Positions 12,501 through 24,270 are shown, numbered from the stretch's first letter. The stretch: DNA of 64,000 nucleotides from Pristionchus mayeri (GCA_036245805.1 BTRK01000006.1:23654365-23718364); one strand, 5' to 3'. Notes: generated from the sequence alone by a model not told the origin. Numbers and translations: made by a program.

Positions 12501-14430
12501 GCGAGAATATTTTAATTTTGAGGTGAAATATAGTTTTTCGTTCCTACAATTTTTCAACATTGTCCAATCGCTTAGTACTTAACATGAGAGTTTCTGGAAA
12601 TAATGTTCCGCACATTTTGAGCCCAATACCACCTCTGTAGTTCATCTGGGAGCTGAGATACAGTATAGCCACGTGCAAAACCGGAAATTTCCTAAAAGCC
12701 GGCTCTTGGACCAATAACCTATATTTTTCGAAATGTTGTCTCTGGTACATTATTTTAACATTATACGAACCAATTCGGGAAAAACTTTTTGGAAAATGTT
12801 CATGAGGTGCCTGATTTTCATCCACTGGCTCGTGATAGACGTGATATATCTAAGGGTTCGATATTTAACATAAATCCAAACATCATGTACATACATCGTT
12901 CATCTTGGGGATGACTCTGAGGAGATCTCCCGTTCTATGGGAGACGACGATATTAGATCCGACGGCATCCATCACATCCACTGACTCCGTCTTGCGAGTC
13001 TCCCAGGGACGAGCAGTGAAACTGAGAAATCACATCCATAATAAGCTTTAAAAGAATATTTGAAAACTGAAAATAATAAATGGTCTCTGTCTACCTGTAG
13101 GGCTTGCTAGTGAGTGCTCCTACGGGGCAGAGGTCGATCACATTGCCGGATAGTTCAGTGGCGAAGAGCTTCTCCACGTACGTACCGATCTGCATCTCGT
13201 TTCCTGCCAATGAGAAAAAAATATGTATACGAATTCTTTTGCTACGCTCTATTCGTATCCACATTTTCCTCCATCAAATACCGATTACAATAAATAGTTT
13301 GTTTTTATCTATTTCTGCGTGTTTGTGAATGGAGCCACCAACCTCTTCCGGTAGTTCCGAAATCGGGCACTCCACACACTTCGTTGGCGAATCGAACACA
13401 GCGAGTGCACTGCAGATAAGTGAGCTATTACATCGCATAGCTTCATGACCTCTCCCCAATCAACATTTATTTTTCCCATCTTCATACCTGGATGCATCTC
13501 GTCATAACCGTCTTCACGAGTGGCCCGATGTTCTTGTCCTCGACAGCACTGAACAAGACAATCAACTAAATAATCAAGGCTACCGTAACCGTACCGCTTT
13601 CCGTCAGATCCGCACTGGTGTCTGCTGCGATCGGATCCGAAGGCGACCGACTGATCCTGCAGGTCGCACTCTCCTCCCTGCAATCACTGCTGTGAACGAG
13701 ATGGAATGAAGTAGAACGAGGAAAGATTCGTTCACACTCATCCCCAAACCGACACCCTTACACGCTCTCATTTTAAACAACAAAAAAATAATAGTACGAC
13801 CACATCGCTTGTCCGGTAGTTAATAAATAATTGTGCATTCTCTCTGATAGCTTCTCTCACCTGATCACAGATGGGACAATCGAGTGGATGGTTGACGAGG
13901 AGGAACTCCATTACTCCCTCCCTCGCCTTCTTCGTCAGATCCGAATTCGTCTTCACCTTCATTCCCTTCATCACGGGCATCGCACACGAGGCTACTGGCT
14001 GCAATCATCAACTTCCCCTCGCCCCCTTCCCCTGCGTACCTTGACACTCTTCTCCACTTCGACGAGGCACATTCTGCAATTGCCTGCGATGGAGAGACGA
14101 TCGTGGTAGCAGAAACGAGGGATGTCCACTCCCACCAGAGCACACGCCTGAGGAATACACATGTTGAAGGTCGTCACTACGAATGACATGTTCCTGTTGA
14201 TTACCTGTAGGATGGTGAGTCCAGGGTCGACGAGCACCTTCTTCCCATCGATGAACACCTGCGAAAATAAATTGTAGGGTTCAATTCGGAGAATTTCAAA
14301 ATGGGGATCCTATTGTGGAAAACGGGCTTACTTCGATCTTCTCGGGGGCGGCAGCGGGTGCATTGGAGGCGTTGGTGCGGCGCGAGGCCTGCATTCCACG
14401 CGCCACCAACGAACGACCCAGTCGATGCAT
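6521..14430 (-). CDS. nuo-5: NADH:ubiquinone oxidoreductase 75-kDa subunit (NDUFS1), mitochondrial complex I
   Basis: Twenty-four exons from ATG at 14430 to TGA at 6521 encode 739 aa, close to the human 727 aa. This core subunit carries three Fe-S clusters that move electrons from the NADH site toward ubiquinone in the matrix arm. A basic, Ser/Ala-rich N-terminus ([14 protein letters not shown]...) fits a mitochondrial presequence. Cluster ligands are visible: C64, C75, C78, C92 for the 2Fe-2S site; H124-x3-C128-x2-C131-x5-C137 for N5; CIQCTRC and the Cys of [11 protein letters not shown] for N4. All splice phases agree. There are three extra residues after SDRSR compared with the human protein. 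Introns 9 and 12 hold long inverted repeats. A 3' splice-site-like CTGCAG precedes the start by a few bases, as for trans-splicing. Exons: 14430-14332, 14258-14205, 14147-14040, 13998-13861, 13677-13595, 13548-13488, 13409-13343, 13203-13095, 13021-12895, 11531-11425, 11326-11226, 11088-10995, 9341-9225, 9110-8960, 8848-8795, 8733-8665, 8583-8533, 8378-8237, 8002-7894, 7675-7602, 7453-7401, 7275-7198, 6873-6751, 6571-6521. Confidence 0.97.
9985..10056 (+). pseudogene. tRNA-like sequence in the left arm of the inverted repeat
   Basis: GGCTCAATTGGTAGTG resembles the D-arm/A box, and GCGGGTTCGATCCCCGC forms a perfect T-arm/B box. The anticodon region reads CTATCA but its stem pairs poorly, and the 5' acceptor strand does not match the 3' side. 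It is a tRNA-derived module, not an intact tRNA gene. Confidence 0.6.
10306..10377 (-). pseudogene. tRNA-like sequence in the right arm of the inverted repeat
   Basis: Reverse-strand partner of the left-arm module. It has the same A box and a B box of GGGTTCGATCC with one G-U pair in the T stem. The anticodon loop reads CTGTCAC (as in tRNA-Asp), but the anticodon stem and acceptor stem are not properly paired. Likely tRNA-derived, SINE-like. Confidence 0.6.
11603..12850. repeat. Near-complete palindrome (fold-back element) in nuo-5 intron 9
   Basis: The sequence folds on itself around position about 12203, with arms of roughly 600 bp and almost no spacer. For example, GGAAATGATTTCGCAAGTTT at about 12160 faces its complement at about 12240, and CAGCTCCCAGATGAACTAC at about 11790 faces its complement at about 12640. 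There is no coding potential beyond short mirrored frames. It fills almost all of the 1.36-kb intron between nuo-5 exons 9 and 10. Confidence 0.88.
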
Positions 14431-14963
14431 ACTGCCTGCAGTCGAAACTAAGGAAGAGGACGAGGTGGCCAAGAGATAGCAATGCCCGGAAACAAACGGG
14501 TACTATCATGACATAGAAAACATACCAACAATTCTTTATACGCATATCTCACAATCTGATAGGTTCATCTCATTAGAGAATTACAGGGATAGAAAAAGAT
14601 TATACATTTCACTGTTAAAACAACCAATTCCGAAACTATAAAGATAGAATGTTTCTGTTGTGTGGCAAAGAAAACGCAGTATATTACTTGTGAAGCTAGA
14701 TACAAAACACACTAATCTTGGCGACACCGCGAGTATTTCGTTCGGAAATATGTCTACACATTAACACATCATTAAATACATATTCTGGGAATTTTCTCTC
14801 GACTTCTAGTAATAAGGTTACATGGTAGTATGGAGGTGCTGTAAAACCTTATTATGCAAATTTTTAGAAAAAAATAAATATAATGGGAAAGGGATTATCA
14901 CAGGTCGTAATCGATCGATTACCACGTTTCGAAGGAGTGGGAAGGGTGGGTGGAGGGTAATCA

Positions 14964-16913
14964 TCAATGGAATGCCCGTGATTCATCTGCTGCTACTCGA
15001 ATGTTCGGATTGGCCATGGGGTTAAAGAGAGGATCGTCGTCTCCTGAAAGAGTGATGATTGAATGAACTGCCATTCAAGATAACCGTCTCACAAGATAAC
15101 TACTAGTAGAATGTTGTTTCAATATATTATCTACGTGTACTTGGCAATAAAAAAAGAATATTCAGTCAAATTTCATTACTGGTTTTCATTAAGAAATTTC
15201 ATTAATTTCATTAGTAAATGAATATACAATGTGTCTAGAAGACAAACCTGGCCTCGAGATGACTCTCGACAGGACCATGAAGAGAGTTGCCAGTACGAGT
15301 AGTACGAGGAATCCGATGAAGAGTCCCTTGCGACATCCTACAATTATCAATAAGTCTCATGCCTACTTCCCCTCGGGAATCCTCACCCGTAGGTCCCTCG
15401 TGTCTCTCTCCTCCTTCTCCATACTTGGCCCTCCACAGTCCCCTCGCCCACTCCATCGGAGGACGTCGCTTGTACTTGTTCGCCTCAAAGCATAATCACA
15501 CCTTTGGAAGGATCTATTTATTACGATCTAAGCCTATAAATAATAAAAATAATTCTATTAACGAGAAGGCAGATCAAAAGATAGAGGTAAAAAAACTATG
15601 GAAACTTTATTTCCATAAGATACGTCACTCATTATTTAGATGTATAAATTGTAGTTTACCCCCTCGTCGGCGTCCCTATAGCTCTCGTTGGCGAGTAGTG
15701 GTCGCGTGTCCTCGCTGTTCTCCCCAAACTTCTTGCGTACTGAAAAGTCTTATAATGAACGAGTAGTCGCGTGAACGACTGTGGGATTGAGAGCCCGCAA
15801 TGGTACATTACGGTATTACGATCCCGAAATGCCCAAACTCTGAAGGAATACACACTTGCCATATCATTTGCCAAAAAAACGTTGCTTCATTTACCTCCGA
15901 TCTCGCTCCTGGATGCGATAGGACCCTGATACTCAGTGAGAGGCTCCTCCATGCTCAGCACAGTGGCGGGAGTACTCGCGCTGCAATATAAGATACGTTG
16001 AGAGTAGGGATGTGAAAGGTAAGAATGGACATGAAAATTAAAAGGGGCGAACCGATAGTTGCCAGCAGGTGTCTGGTTGGGAGTAGCAGCTGATCCGACT
16101 GCAGCAGCCTTGGCAGCAGCAACTGCAGGAGGGGGCGCCACGGGACGATCGAACTCGGCAGACAGCTGCATTCCCAGACCGGCACGGGCCCAGTTAGCCT
16201 CGGCCAGCGTGGCACGCAGTCTCTCGATAAGGAGGGACGTCTGCAACAAATACTTTCAAATATACATTTAAAGAACGTTAAAAAAACGCGATAAACTATT
16301 GACAAGCAAAACCAAGGGTAATTAAAGGTGCTGAGGGTGGAATTTGTACCTGGTTTTGCTTGGGGAAGACGGGCGTCGCACACTGGGGACACTTGTAGCC
16401 GGCAGGGGCCGTGTTGGCGGGCAGACGACGTGCCCACTCGTCCACGCAACCCCAGTGGTACACGTCTGAGAAGGCAACGGATAGAATAAGATTCGGGTTG
16501 AGTAACTACGCACAAATGTCCAGGAAGAGTGAAAACTAACGGAAGCATTGCAGTCGGACGGTGGGCGCGTCTCCGTTGTTCATGGGGGAAGAGCACAACG
16601 TGCAATTCGGGTCGAAATCCGAATCCGACAGCCATTGGAGGTATGTCTGGACGACGCACTGGAATGAGATGCATACGTCATCAACAGTTACAAGGCTATT
16701 AGGAATGCGGAAGGAAGCAATATCTTGCCTTGAAAGACACAATACGTCACGTACGTCACGTGGCGACATAAATATGTAATATTTTTACAGAAATTGAATA
16801 ATAGTGCTTACGTTTGCGTGGTTGTCGAGTAAGCAGTGCTCGCAGACATTGACCCTGTGTTCGTAACAGAACAAACTGGTCATATTCTTCTTCGGACACT
16901 TGCACAGCCCCAT
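14964..16913 (-). CDS. ZFPL1: Zinc finger protein-like 1 (ZFPL1), Golgi membrane protein
   Basis: Nine exons (16913-16812, 16658-16541, 16465-16350, 16240-16053, 15980-15895, 15739-15660, 15483-15387, 15337-15248, 15043-14964) encode 318 aa; human ZFPL1 is 310 aa. The N-terminus [20 protein letters not shown], a B-box-like CEHC motif, then a RING-like region (DFDPNCTLC ... [12 protein letters not shown] ... GYKCPQC) match the family in order. A single membrane segment ([19 protein letters not shown]) sits near the C-terminus, followed by the conserved D-P-L-x-N-P-x-x-N-P-N-I-R-V tail. ZFPL1 is an integral cis-Golgi protein that binds GM130 in mammals. Its stop lies 533 bp upstream of nuo-5 on the same strand, a spacing compatible with an operon. 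From memory, the C. elegans counterparts carry adjacent names (Y45G12B.2 and Y45G12B.1), which would make this conserved synteny. Confidence 0.95.
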
Positions 16914-17813
16914 GGCCTACAATTTGAGAATGCAATTAAGCAATAACAATAAGCAAAATACAGTCAAAATAATCGATAAAAGAGAGCGAACAAATCTCAG
17001 AGAACCGCTCTTACCGTATGCTCGAAAGGTATCACACATTGCCAACGATCGCACAAAGAAAAGCAAACTGAGTTTTATTTTTATTTTTTATTGAAATCGA
17101 TTTAAGACCCATTCTGGTGATTTTAAATTATTTAAAAAAATTGCGTCATTAGTAAGCTTTGTATATTGCAAATATCTATGTAAAATAAACTGGAGTACCG
17201 TTCGACTAAACTTTTAAAAGTACTGTAGCAACATGTACAGATTCGTCTATTCGAAGACGTCTGAGATCAATTTCCCTTCGTTCACATGTGGGGTAGAAAC
17301 CATTCTCCAGAATTGTTCTAGAAAGCTTTGTATAAATCGCAATACAGTACTCTTACAGCTCCTATCGTTCTTATACCCTTGTAGATAGAAGTTCCTCTTA
17401 GCAAAAAGAGCGGTGTGAAATCTAGGAATATACCAACGAAGGAATCTCTCTTTCAATCAAGAGAAGGTGTTAAATTTTATGCAACGATTAATTTTCTCTT
17501 CGCAAATTGTTTATCTTGGAAAGGAGAGAGAGATAACCGAATGAGCAGTGTACAATAGTGAGAGAATAAATGAAGAAAAGGAACCCGTGAGGATGGATCG
17601 ACTACTAGCAAGGAAAGAATCGCTCGAGTCGGCATTGGTTCGAGAGAGATGAACTTCCTGAGGTATGAACAGACAGTGAGACTGGAAGATCAAAGTGATA
17701 GGAGGTACGAATTAGGGCTAAGAGAGGTCACAGTCTGATATGTGAAGTGAAGGGCGGAATAGATGGGGGAATCACAAGACTAGGATAGAGAAGAGAATGC
17801 ACAGGGAGGAGAT
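16914..17813. other. Intergenic spacer between menorin-like gene and ZFPL1
   Basis: About 900 bp with no supported coding exon. It holds AT-rich sequence next to ZFPL1 and purine-rich sequence next to the menorin stop. It should contain the menorin 3' UTR and ZFPL1 upstream signals; no element could be pinned down. Confidence 0.5.
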
Positions 17814-20800
17814 TCATCGAGAGAGGAATAGAGTTAGGAGTAAGAGAAGAGAAGGGATGAGAGAGAGGGGAATACTCGAGGAATGGTCCAATCGATCGAG
17901 TAAGAAGTCCACATTCGGATCCCCTCGCTTAGCTATCGCCACTGAACGGAGTGAACGACTTCTGCAAGAAAGGGATCAATTATCATTCCTTTCCTAACTA
18001 CAGTATACCTGGTGAGGGGAGTGTCCAGCTGAATGTAAGCTGATGGTGGGCCATCCTCCTCCTCGAGGTACGGTATCGATCCAAGATCCTTGAGGTACGG
18101 TAGGTCAAGGAGTGACCGTTTCCCTCTCGGTTTATTGTCGGAGCAAGAGACGGGCAGAACCTGAGAGATCAAAGATCAGAGGAGTCTCATGACTAGGCCA
18201 ACCTCTGCACTGACTCTCCATCCCGAATCTGTGACTGTGAACTCATAGCAATGAGACTTCTCGGCTTGTCCCGTGGCCTGGAAGAGATCAGAGATCACTC
18301 CCCTCCTCGATCCACTATCGTACCTTAGTATCGTAGTAATTCTCAGAACTGTGACTCTTCTTGTTCGATCGTTTCTTCTTCTTCTCAATGGATACTCGAC
18401 CATCGTATCCAATAAAGACCTAAAAGATCAAAGATCAGTTTGAGAATAAAGAGAGATACTCATAGATACCTCAATGGCGTCGTCGACTCTCGGGGACTGG
18501 AGATCGTGCATCTTATCGATTAGGTAGATCACAACTCCCGATTCCTCATCTACTGCCTCTCCTCTGGTCGATCTCTTGGGAAGGAAATGAACCTGGAAGG
18601 AGAATGATACTTTCATCAACTCATTCAATACAATTCCTACAGTTCGTAGTAACACATGCTTTGGGGAATTAGTTACAGTAATCAATCGATATTCTCACTC
18701 TTCCTCTAATCTTCTGCTCTCCAGGGAATGAGGGTGGCGCTGAGTGGGAGAGCAAGAGCGCTGTTGGTTTCCCAAGGAATGCAGGCCCTCTCGCTGACAT
18801 CACTACAGTGGACAGATCTGCAATGGACGATTATGATCTACCAATCGATATCCATCGACTACCGTACCCGTTGAGGACGAAGAGAATACGACTGCGCGCC
18901 ACGAGGGCATCGAGAACGTAGGTGGATTCTGAATGAAGTCATGGACAGTGACGTCATTTCATTCCTCTTCTCACCTCAATGGGATCTGCACTCTCATTCT
19001 GGAGGATATCCCGATGTTTCTCTAGTAAATCGTAGAGTACTCGATTCTTTGTCGCCATTCGACGGAGATCAAAGATCGGTTTCCAATCTTCCACCTGAGA
19101 GACGAGAGATTGAAGATCAAAGATCAATCTGCTCACTTCATCGTGTTCATCACTCCAAATGAGCAGAGACACTTGCTTGTCCATCCCCAACAACCAGAGA
19201 AGCTGCTCCTTCGAATTCGCTGCCTGGAATGAGGGAAGAATTGATCGAGGTACGAGATCCACTCTGAGATCGATTAAATTTGGGAATGGAGAGGGAGATA
19301 TCACGCCTCTCACGAGAGAATCGTGCAAGAATCGACATTTCAGGGAATGGAGCGAAAACCGTGAAATGAGTTCTATCCGGATTTGGGCATCCTGAGGCAT
19401 GTCTGACACTCCCCCAAAGTCTCATTGTGCAGACTTCATTTTGTAGCTGCCTACGCCGGGCACGATGTTGATAGCTCTCACTTTGAGCTCTTGTATCTCG
19501 GTAACAGTGAAAGATATAACACAATTGACCGCAGAGATACCCCCACTCATTTTTCGAGCTCTATCGACGTATATAGTTCATTTTGTCTGAATGTCAAATT
19601 TAACAGTGATACACAGTGGGTCAATTTTCCCAAAAGTGTAGGTAAAGAAGCAGACAATTTTTACATATGTTGTAGAGTTTTCCAAGAGCTATCGAATGAG
19701 TGGTTTGCGCAAAAAATAGCAGGGGTATAATTAGGGTTAAGGCTTTTTTAGTTTAGCTGATGATTTGAAGTCAATTCATTTCATTCCGAACCGCGTTCAG
19801 ACCGCTCATCTCGCCTGGTCAACCAAGAATGATCGTATTTCAATAACATTTTAAGAAAAAATAACTTCAAATCATCATAAAAACTAGAAAGGCCTTAACT
19901 CTAATTATACCCCTGCTATTTTTTGCACAAAACACTCATTCGATAGCAGTTGGAAAACTTTACAACATATGTAAAAATTGCCTGCTTCTTTACCTACAAT
20001 TTTGTGAAAATTGACCCACTGTGTATCACTGTTAAATTTGACATTAAGACAAAATGAAATATATACGTCGATAGAGCTCGAAAAATGAGTGGGGGTACCT
20101 CAGGCGTCAATTTTGTTATATCGTTCACCGTTACCGAGATACAAGAGCTCAAAGTGAGAGCTATCAACATCGTGCCCGGTGTAGGCAGCTCCAAAATGAA
20201 GACTGCACAATGAGACTTTGGGGGAGTGTCAGACATGCCTCAGGAGGCCCAAATCCGGTTAGAACTCATTTCACGGTTTTCGCTCCATTCCCTGATTCAG
20301 CTCGATTCTCTCGTGAGTAGCGTGATATACTCGAGCACTCCGAAGACTAGACTTGTTCTCTCAATTCGCAATGAAATGTTAATGACGTACGACAGTGAGT
20401 CGTACGGAGAGCATCACTGGCTGGTCGAGTCTCGCGACATACTCCAGGATGTGCATCAACTGACGCCACGAAATACTGCAATTTTTTTTCTTATTTACAG
20501 CATTTACAAACAACCATAATAATTCGAATGAGTACTCACCGTTTGTACTTGTCTTCGACCTGGGTGAAGTTGGCCTGTCTCGTCCATCCGAGGGAGAGAG
20601 TTGCATCGGGGAAGAGACTCTCCGTGTTTGACACGAAGGTAGATGGATCCACTGCTGACTGAAAGATCACGCTCAGATGGACTCTCAACATTCTCCTGTT
20701 CTTTTCCTGTTCTATTTGTGTGTCTCACTTCGATACTCTGGTAGCTTCTGAAGACGTCAGCGTGCAGGATGAGAGGGTAGTCGAGGACAGGCGACGTGGG

Positions 20801-23613
20801 GTCGAATTGAGCAGCATGAAGGTACTCGAGGACGGGATGGACGACATCCGTAGATCGGAAGTTGATCTTGATAGCTGCAATAGACACAACTACCATTTAT
20901 CAATAACCAATATATTTCGAATTTGTCATTTCCATTTTCGTGTATTCGAATGCCCTCGTTTATGCGGTTACACCTTTCTAATGTATGGGCCCCTTCATAA
21001 TCTCCTTCTTTCGAATGCGCCACCTGCCCTCAAAACAGTCTCCATTCCTCCAGTAAGTGTGTAATCTCGCGATACTCTGGAGAGAGAGTGTGGAGGATGG
21101 AGAGAGTGGACTGTCTCCCGAGAAGAGCATCGTAAAGGAGTACCGCCTAATGATGGATAGGAAGAGAGAGAGGGAGCACGGATAACGTCTGTCAATACAA
21201 GGGACGGTCTGATGGAAATGATCGATCGCAGGATTAGATCTGTCCCGAAACATCGCCCACTCCACAAATATTGGTGTAACAACCCTGGAGCAAGTGCACA
21301 ATAAAGGCATTGGATGATAGTGGGCGCATCTACCGTACCCTTTCGTAGACTGGCGACTTCTCTCAACCACTCCTTGAAGGTCATCCGATCGGCTGCACGA
21401 GCAGAAGGAGACATCACGGGGATGGCACTGAAGGGAGGGAATGACAATGGCTCAGAAAGGGGGAGGGGTTGGTAATGATTCGTGTAATTGTGTGATTCCT
21501 CTGGAAGGAGTGAGAGATGGGTGATAATGGCGACTCCCTCCACCCTTCCTCACTCCCTCCTTCTTCTCTCACTCACCGATGTCTGGGTCGTCGATGGTTC
21601 TGCAGGAAGACGTCTCCTTCCAACAGCATCGACTTGTTCAGGAACGGCTCTAAAATGCGACAGATCTTTCTGGTTATTCAACCCTCTATTCTGTTCCACT
21701 GAATCCCTCTCTGTACTCTCATCCTGACCCTGAGGCCCTCCTCTCTCTCTCCATTCGCCTTTCCCAACCACGTCTTTATCTCTTCACACCTTCGTACATA
21801 AATCAGTCCCGTTTATGCAGGGTGGTTGACACCCGGAATGACCTCTCTCTCCCCCCATTGTCAGCCTCCCACACCCCTCGAGATGCCCTCCTGCCACCTT
21901 TTGATGGCCTATAAAGAGACCACCGGAAGAAATTATAAACGGTGTAAGCTCCAGTTGTTTAAAGTCATTCGGACTCTGAGGAAGTGAGATCATTCGCTAC
22001 ATGATCTCACTTGAGAACTGACTACTTCAGAAAAGTAGCCGCTATCTCACACTAGTTCTTATAAAAATAACGTCGTGAATACCTTGCAGTTGCTCAACGA
22101 GAGCTGGCCAGCTGTTGACTCCGTGGGCGACACGCAGATTGAGGCCGTCCCCTGCAGAGATCAAAGATCAACCAGAGAGAGAGAGAGAGATACTAATCAT
22201 CGAGCAGCTCTTCTCGTGATTGTATTCATGCTATCGTCCTTAGAAAAGATAGTGAGGTAATCGAAAATCAATTCTAAGGCAATCGAATCCGTCTCTCAAA
22301 TGACTGATGACAATCCGGTTATGTTTTATCTCATCATTTCTCACCGAGTGTTTCATTCTTCCAGAAGTCGACAACAGACATCCTCGTCGCTCGCACATCT
22401 CGGAATCCCGCTGTCGCTTTAATTCATTATTGTATTTGAATGTATATCTACACAACACTCCTGAGTTGGTCTCGTTCCACTCCCCATTGGAGGGAACGCC
22501 CGGATGGAATTATGAGTATACCGCTTCTCTCTCTTCCTCTGATTGTGACAGCCTAATGAACCCCCCTCCGAACACTTCAGAACCCAGGGCGAGATTCTCT
22601 TTCTTCTCCCCGCATTCTCCACCAAACACACTGATTCTGCTGCTGAGAGAATCACGACACTCAATCTAAGGAAGATTTAGAGAAGTGCGATATTTCCTTA
22701 TCGATCCTTGATCACTACTCATTTACAGATGATCCCTCATAAACCGACTAGGAGAATGCCTGTCAAGAAACTGGCGATAAACATCTGAGGAGGTCCGTTG
22801 AGTAATCCCGATGGGAGGAATCCCGCAAGTTGTCAGGTATCTCCCCCATCCCGTCACTCAGATCTCAACCAGAATCTCCATCTCATATCTTCTAATTGCC
22901 GACTCTCTCTTCACTTCGCACGTTCTTTCTCTCTCGAATTGCGAGATTCGATCGAATCTGATCAAGCCCCTCCATAAATTCATCCTCTCAAGGTCGAACT
23001 TCGCTCCTCTCCAGATATTCACTGTTTTCATGAGTAGAACAAGAGTGATTTGTGTTTCTCCCCTGGTTGCATGCTGACCTCTTTGCTCTCTCTCTCTCAA
23101 TGCATCCGTAATTGTAGCGATAATCGAGTCGGCACGAATCTCTCACAAAGCGAACTCGCCCCCTCCCGCTCCGATGACTTTTTTGTATGGGAAATCTGCG
23201 CCCGACACGCCTCTCTCTCCATTTCGCGTGCTCTCTCATCGAATAGCCAGTAGATCGGGGAATTCAGAAGGAACGGCGCGTAATTACATCAGTTCTGCGC
23301 CTCACACTGATCAGGAGGAGAGAGGGGTAGAACTCCCCTCCGGAGAAGGAACCAACCAGTATCACTCAACAGGTAATTGAAGGCTCAGAGACGGATAAAC
23401 AGACGATTTTCAAACGATTTGAGTGCAAAAAAGTGGGATGAATGGCCAACGATCACACCGAAAAACGACCTTCTGCCCTTTTCTTCGTCTAATTACCACC
23501 TTTGAGGCGCCCGTTTCGCACGATTTGAATAGAATTCCATCGATGAAGAATGGAGACTCACCTTCTAGCGATGCGAAGAACGTGAGAAGGGATAGGAAGA
23601 GAAGGGAGATCAT
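17814..23613 (-). CDS. mnr-1: Menorin/FAM151 family protein (mnr-1-like)
   Basis: Sixteen exons encode 537 aa. Exon 1 (23613-23562) is a signal peptide ([18 protein letters not shown]). Exons 2-9 (22151-22083, 21649-21577, 21427-21339, 20874-20729, 20658-20540, 20475-20391, 19223-19137, 19094-18975) give the FAM151 domain, about residues 18-280. Landmarks are [53 protein letters not shown] and VLYDLLEKH, all matching human FAM151A/B in order. Exons 10-16 (18928-18868, 18817-18699, 18592-18470, 18419-18324, 18277-18203, 18160-18009, 17961-17814) add about 255 residues that I do not recognise, ending in a hydrophobic tail ([16 protein letters not shown]). C. elegans menorin acts from the epidermis with SAX-7 and the DMA-1 receptor to pattern sensory dendrites; the same role here is inferred. 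Several introns share a TGATCTTTGATCT motif at the 3' splice site, and intron 7 holds an inverted repeat. Confidence 0.9.
18166..22170 (-). repeat. Recurrent TGATCTTTGATCT motif at menorin 3' splice sites
   Basis: On the gene strand TGATCTTTGATCT occurs at 22170-22158, 19126-19114, 18437-18425 and 18178-18166, with a one-mismatch copy at 18297-18285. All five lie in the last 15-35 nt of an intron (1, 8, 12, 14, 13). A sixth related copy (19078-19066) is in exon 9. Four of the introns are only 40-50 nt long, so the motif makes up about a quarter of each. Confidence 0.8.
19296..20335. repeat. Long inverted repeat (fold-back element) in menorin intron 7
   Basis: Left arm about 19296-19770 and right arm about 19855-20335 are imperfect reverse complements. 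For example, GACACTCCCCCAAAGTCTC (left) faces GAGACTTTGGGGGAGTGTC (right). The spacer is under 100 bp, so the whole 1.04 kb is nearly palindromic. No coding capacity. It accounts for almost all of the intron between exons 7 and 8. Confidence 0.87.
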
Positions 23614-24270
23614 CGTTTCATCGTAGAGGGAATACCGTACCTGGAATGGGGTACTGTAATGAGGGAATTCATACTAATGAGAGAGGGAAGGGAAGAGAAA
23701 GCGACTGGCGAAATGAGTGAGAAGGAGGCGAACACCTCAGTCGACTGTTCTCAAGTGGTCCTGAACTCATCGAGAGTGCCGAGAGATCGGGAGAAGAGAG
23801 GAGAGGGAAGGGAAAGAGAGGGACGAGAGAGTACTCACAATCGAGAGAGCGAGATAGTCACCACTATTTTCCAGTTGCGAGTTCGACAAGGAGTGAGGCC
23901 AATTGCGGAACAAAAGGGGAGCGCCCTCAGGGCTTACAGCTTCGAACGTAAACTTGAAGAATTTTGGAAACAGAAAGGTCAAGTTTTGCAGCAAATAATT
24001 TATGCGAAAGTGCTCAAAAAAGTAAGACGATGTAGTGTGCATGATATCAGAAATTCAGAGGAAATCTGGCACTCGAAAGTGCGATTGGATGTGAAATTCA
24101 GGTAGATGCACTGAATATCTCAACTAAAAACGGGATCAAATGAATGGGAAAGTAGTTGCTTTCCGGTCTTCACTCGAGTCACAATTGAGTTTCGGATGCA
24201 GGCACAAAGAATGGCACTTGTGCCTTATAAAAAGATTATCGGGCCGAGCCAGAGGAAGAGCCTATAGATA
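23614..24270. other. Upstream region of the menorin-like gene, GA-rich
   Basis: Purine-rich sequence with an open frame of 148 codons on the plus strand (23659-24105). That frame has a low-complexity R/E/G composition and no splice context or family match. Likely promoter-proximal non-coding DNA. Confidence 0.4.

Noticed and set aside
11693..12825. Open frames of about 65-105 codons repeated on both strands in nuo-5 intron 9
   Set aside because: They are mirror copies caused by the palindrome and show no protein family features.
20226..20519. 97-codon plus-strand frame near menorin exon 7
   Set aside because: Lies in the inverted-repeat arm and antisense to a menorin exon.
23659..24105. 148-codon plus-strand frame upstream of the menorin gene
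   Set aside because: Low-complexity R/E/G composition from GA repeats and no splice signals or homology.
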